Shown: positions 63,469 through 64,000 of the stretch, one piece after another
Position numbering within the stretch: position 1 is the stretch's first letter
How the letters are laid out: each line of letters begins with the position of its first letter
Assembly (NCBI GenBank): GCA_000720375.1
Contig: JOAA01000002.1
Location: 499,223-563,222, forward strand
Reading direction: 5' to 3'
From: Rhodococcus rhodnii
Lineage (GTDB): Bacteria > Actinomycetota > Actinomycetes > Mycobacteriales > Pseudonocardiaceae
DNA length: 64,000 nucleotides
Notes under the pieces: generated by a model
The model's database searches: none
The model's input: the letters and a program-made list of their open reading frames with translations, nothing else
What the model was told of the DNA's origin: nothing
Position numbers and translations under genes: made by a program

Positions 63469-64000
63469 ATGGCCAGACCGAGGTTATGGCATATGAAGAA
63501 AAGACTATGTGTGGTGACCGCGGCGGTCGCGGTGATCGCCTCGGCGGTGGCGAGTCCGGCCTCGGCTGACTCCCGTCCGATCAAGCGGCCGAAACCGGTG
63601 GCCGGGCAGAACGCCGGAACTCACCACGCAGCCTTACGACTCGAACGATCCCGCCTATCGGGACCCGAACTTCTCCAACTCCGGCGCGGGCTGGGGCAAC
63701 GTCGCCGGCCGGGTGACGGGCCTTGCCGCGAGCGCCAATGTCGTGTTCGCCGGCGGCGCCAACGGTGGGGTGTTCCGCAAACGCACGGGCCCTGGCGGCC
63801 AATGGACTCCCATCTCGGACCGCATTCTGGCATTGTCCACAGGCGATCTTGTCCACGACTCCCGTATGGACGTGCTGTGGTACGCGACGGGTGAAGCCAA
63901 CACCAGCGCGACTTCCTACACCGGCGCCGGGGTGTACCGGCTGCGCAACGCGTCGCACGCGCGCGAGTTCAGCCCGGCCGACCGGGTCGGCGGCAACGAA
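63469..64000 (+). pseudogene. Secreted BNR/sortilin-like beta-propeller protein, frameshifted and cut by the window
   Basis: ATG 63469 has a strong GGGAGGAATTG ribosome site. A signal peptide follows (RLCVVTAAVAVIASAVASPA, cleaved after SA). The frame is then lost near 63618 (PVAGQNAG). A second frame continues with LTTQPYDSNDPAYRDPNFSN, NVAGRVTGLAASANVVFAGG, QWTPISDRILALSTGDLV and LWYATGEANTSATSYTGAG. That is the start of a BNR/VPS10-like glycosidase-type propeller. One extra A in GGAACTC would explain the break. The gene runs off the window, so whether the rest is intact is unknown. Confidence 0.75.

Overview
The window is high-GC DNA with GTG/TTG starts, ATGA and TGATG stop-start overlaps, many actinobacterial lipoproteins and regulators, ECF sigma/anti-sigma and WXG100-type genes. 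This points to a filamentous actinomycete, most likely Pseudonocardiaceae (Amycolatopsis/Kibdelosporangium-like). The family-level call is inference from gene content. No rRNA or intact tRNA is present.

Layout. 1-2.4 kb: the 3' part of an FtsX/MacB permease and a small membrane protein. 2.4-3.6 kb: a scar with a ~31-bp degenerate repeat array, a broken IS256-type transposase and the 3' end of a group II intron that still has a canonical 34-nt domain V. 3.7-7.6 kb: a translationally coupled ankyrin / MoxR AAA+ / VWA-metallopeptidase-like triad. 7.6-16.8 kb: P450, methyltransferase, Lrp regulator, aminotransferase, an HTH-less StrR-like protein, a multicopper oxidase, and a CPBP protease-histidine kinase-response regulator operon with two palindromic sites upstream. 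16.8-21.2 kb: a decayed NACHT-type N-terminus, a membrane-anchored Nudix-like protein, and a metallopeptidase / lipoprotein / CpXC operon with an eCIS-like N-terminal signature. 21.8-28.6 kb: TetR, a shortened PPDK-like protein with a divergent regulator, a glycosyltransferase, an MFS pump and a MerR-PP2C fusion.

28.7-47.1 kb is the centrepiece. It holds a WXG100-like protein, a 1442-residue EssC/EccC-type ATPase, two small divergent genes, a 1591-residue RHS polymorphic toxin with a helical export-type N-terminus and a bipartite basic tail, a LysM-like membrane protein, an ECF sigma/anti-sigma pair and a large membrane protein with a poly-C frameshift. Two homologous secreted-repeat lipoproteins bracket the secretion genes. 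I read it as a reduced or variant type VII secretion and toxin locus; no EccB, EccD, EccE or mycosin gene is visible.

47.1-61.4 kb carries accessory metabolism and regulators: TetR plus F420-type reductase, a coiled-coil HTH protein, DUF3291 plus a Cys-rich regulator, vanadium haloperoxidase, an SsuA-like binding protein, a DszC-like flavoprotein, a SARP/AfsR-type regulator and an AraC regulator. 61.5-64 kb is eroded: an intact I36-type secreted protein is followed by a frameshifted lipoprotein, a HATPase fragment, a tRNA 3' remnant and a frameshifted BNR-like protein cut by the window end.
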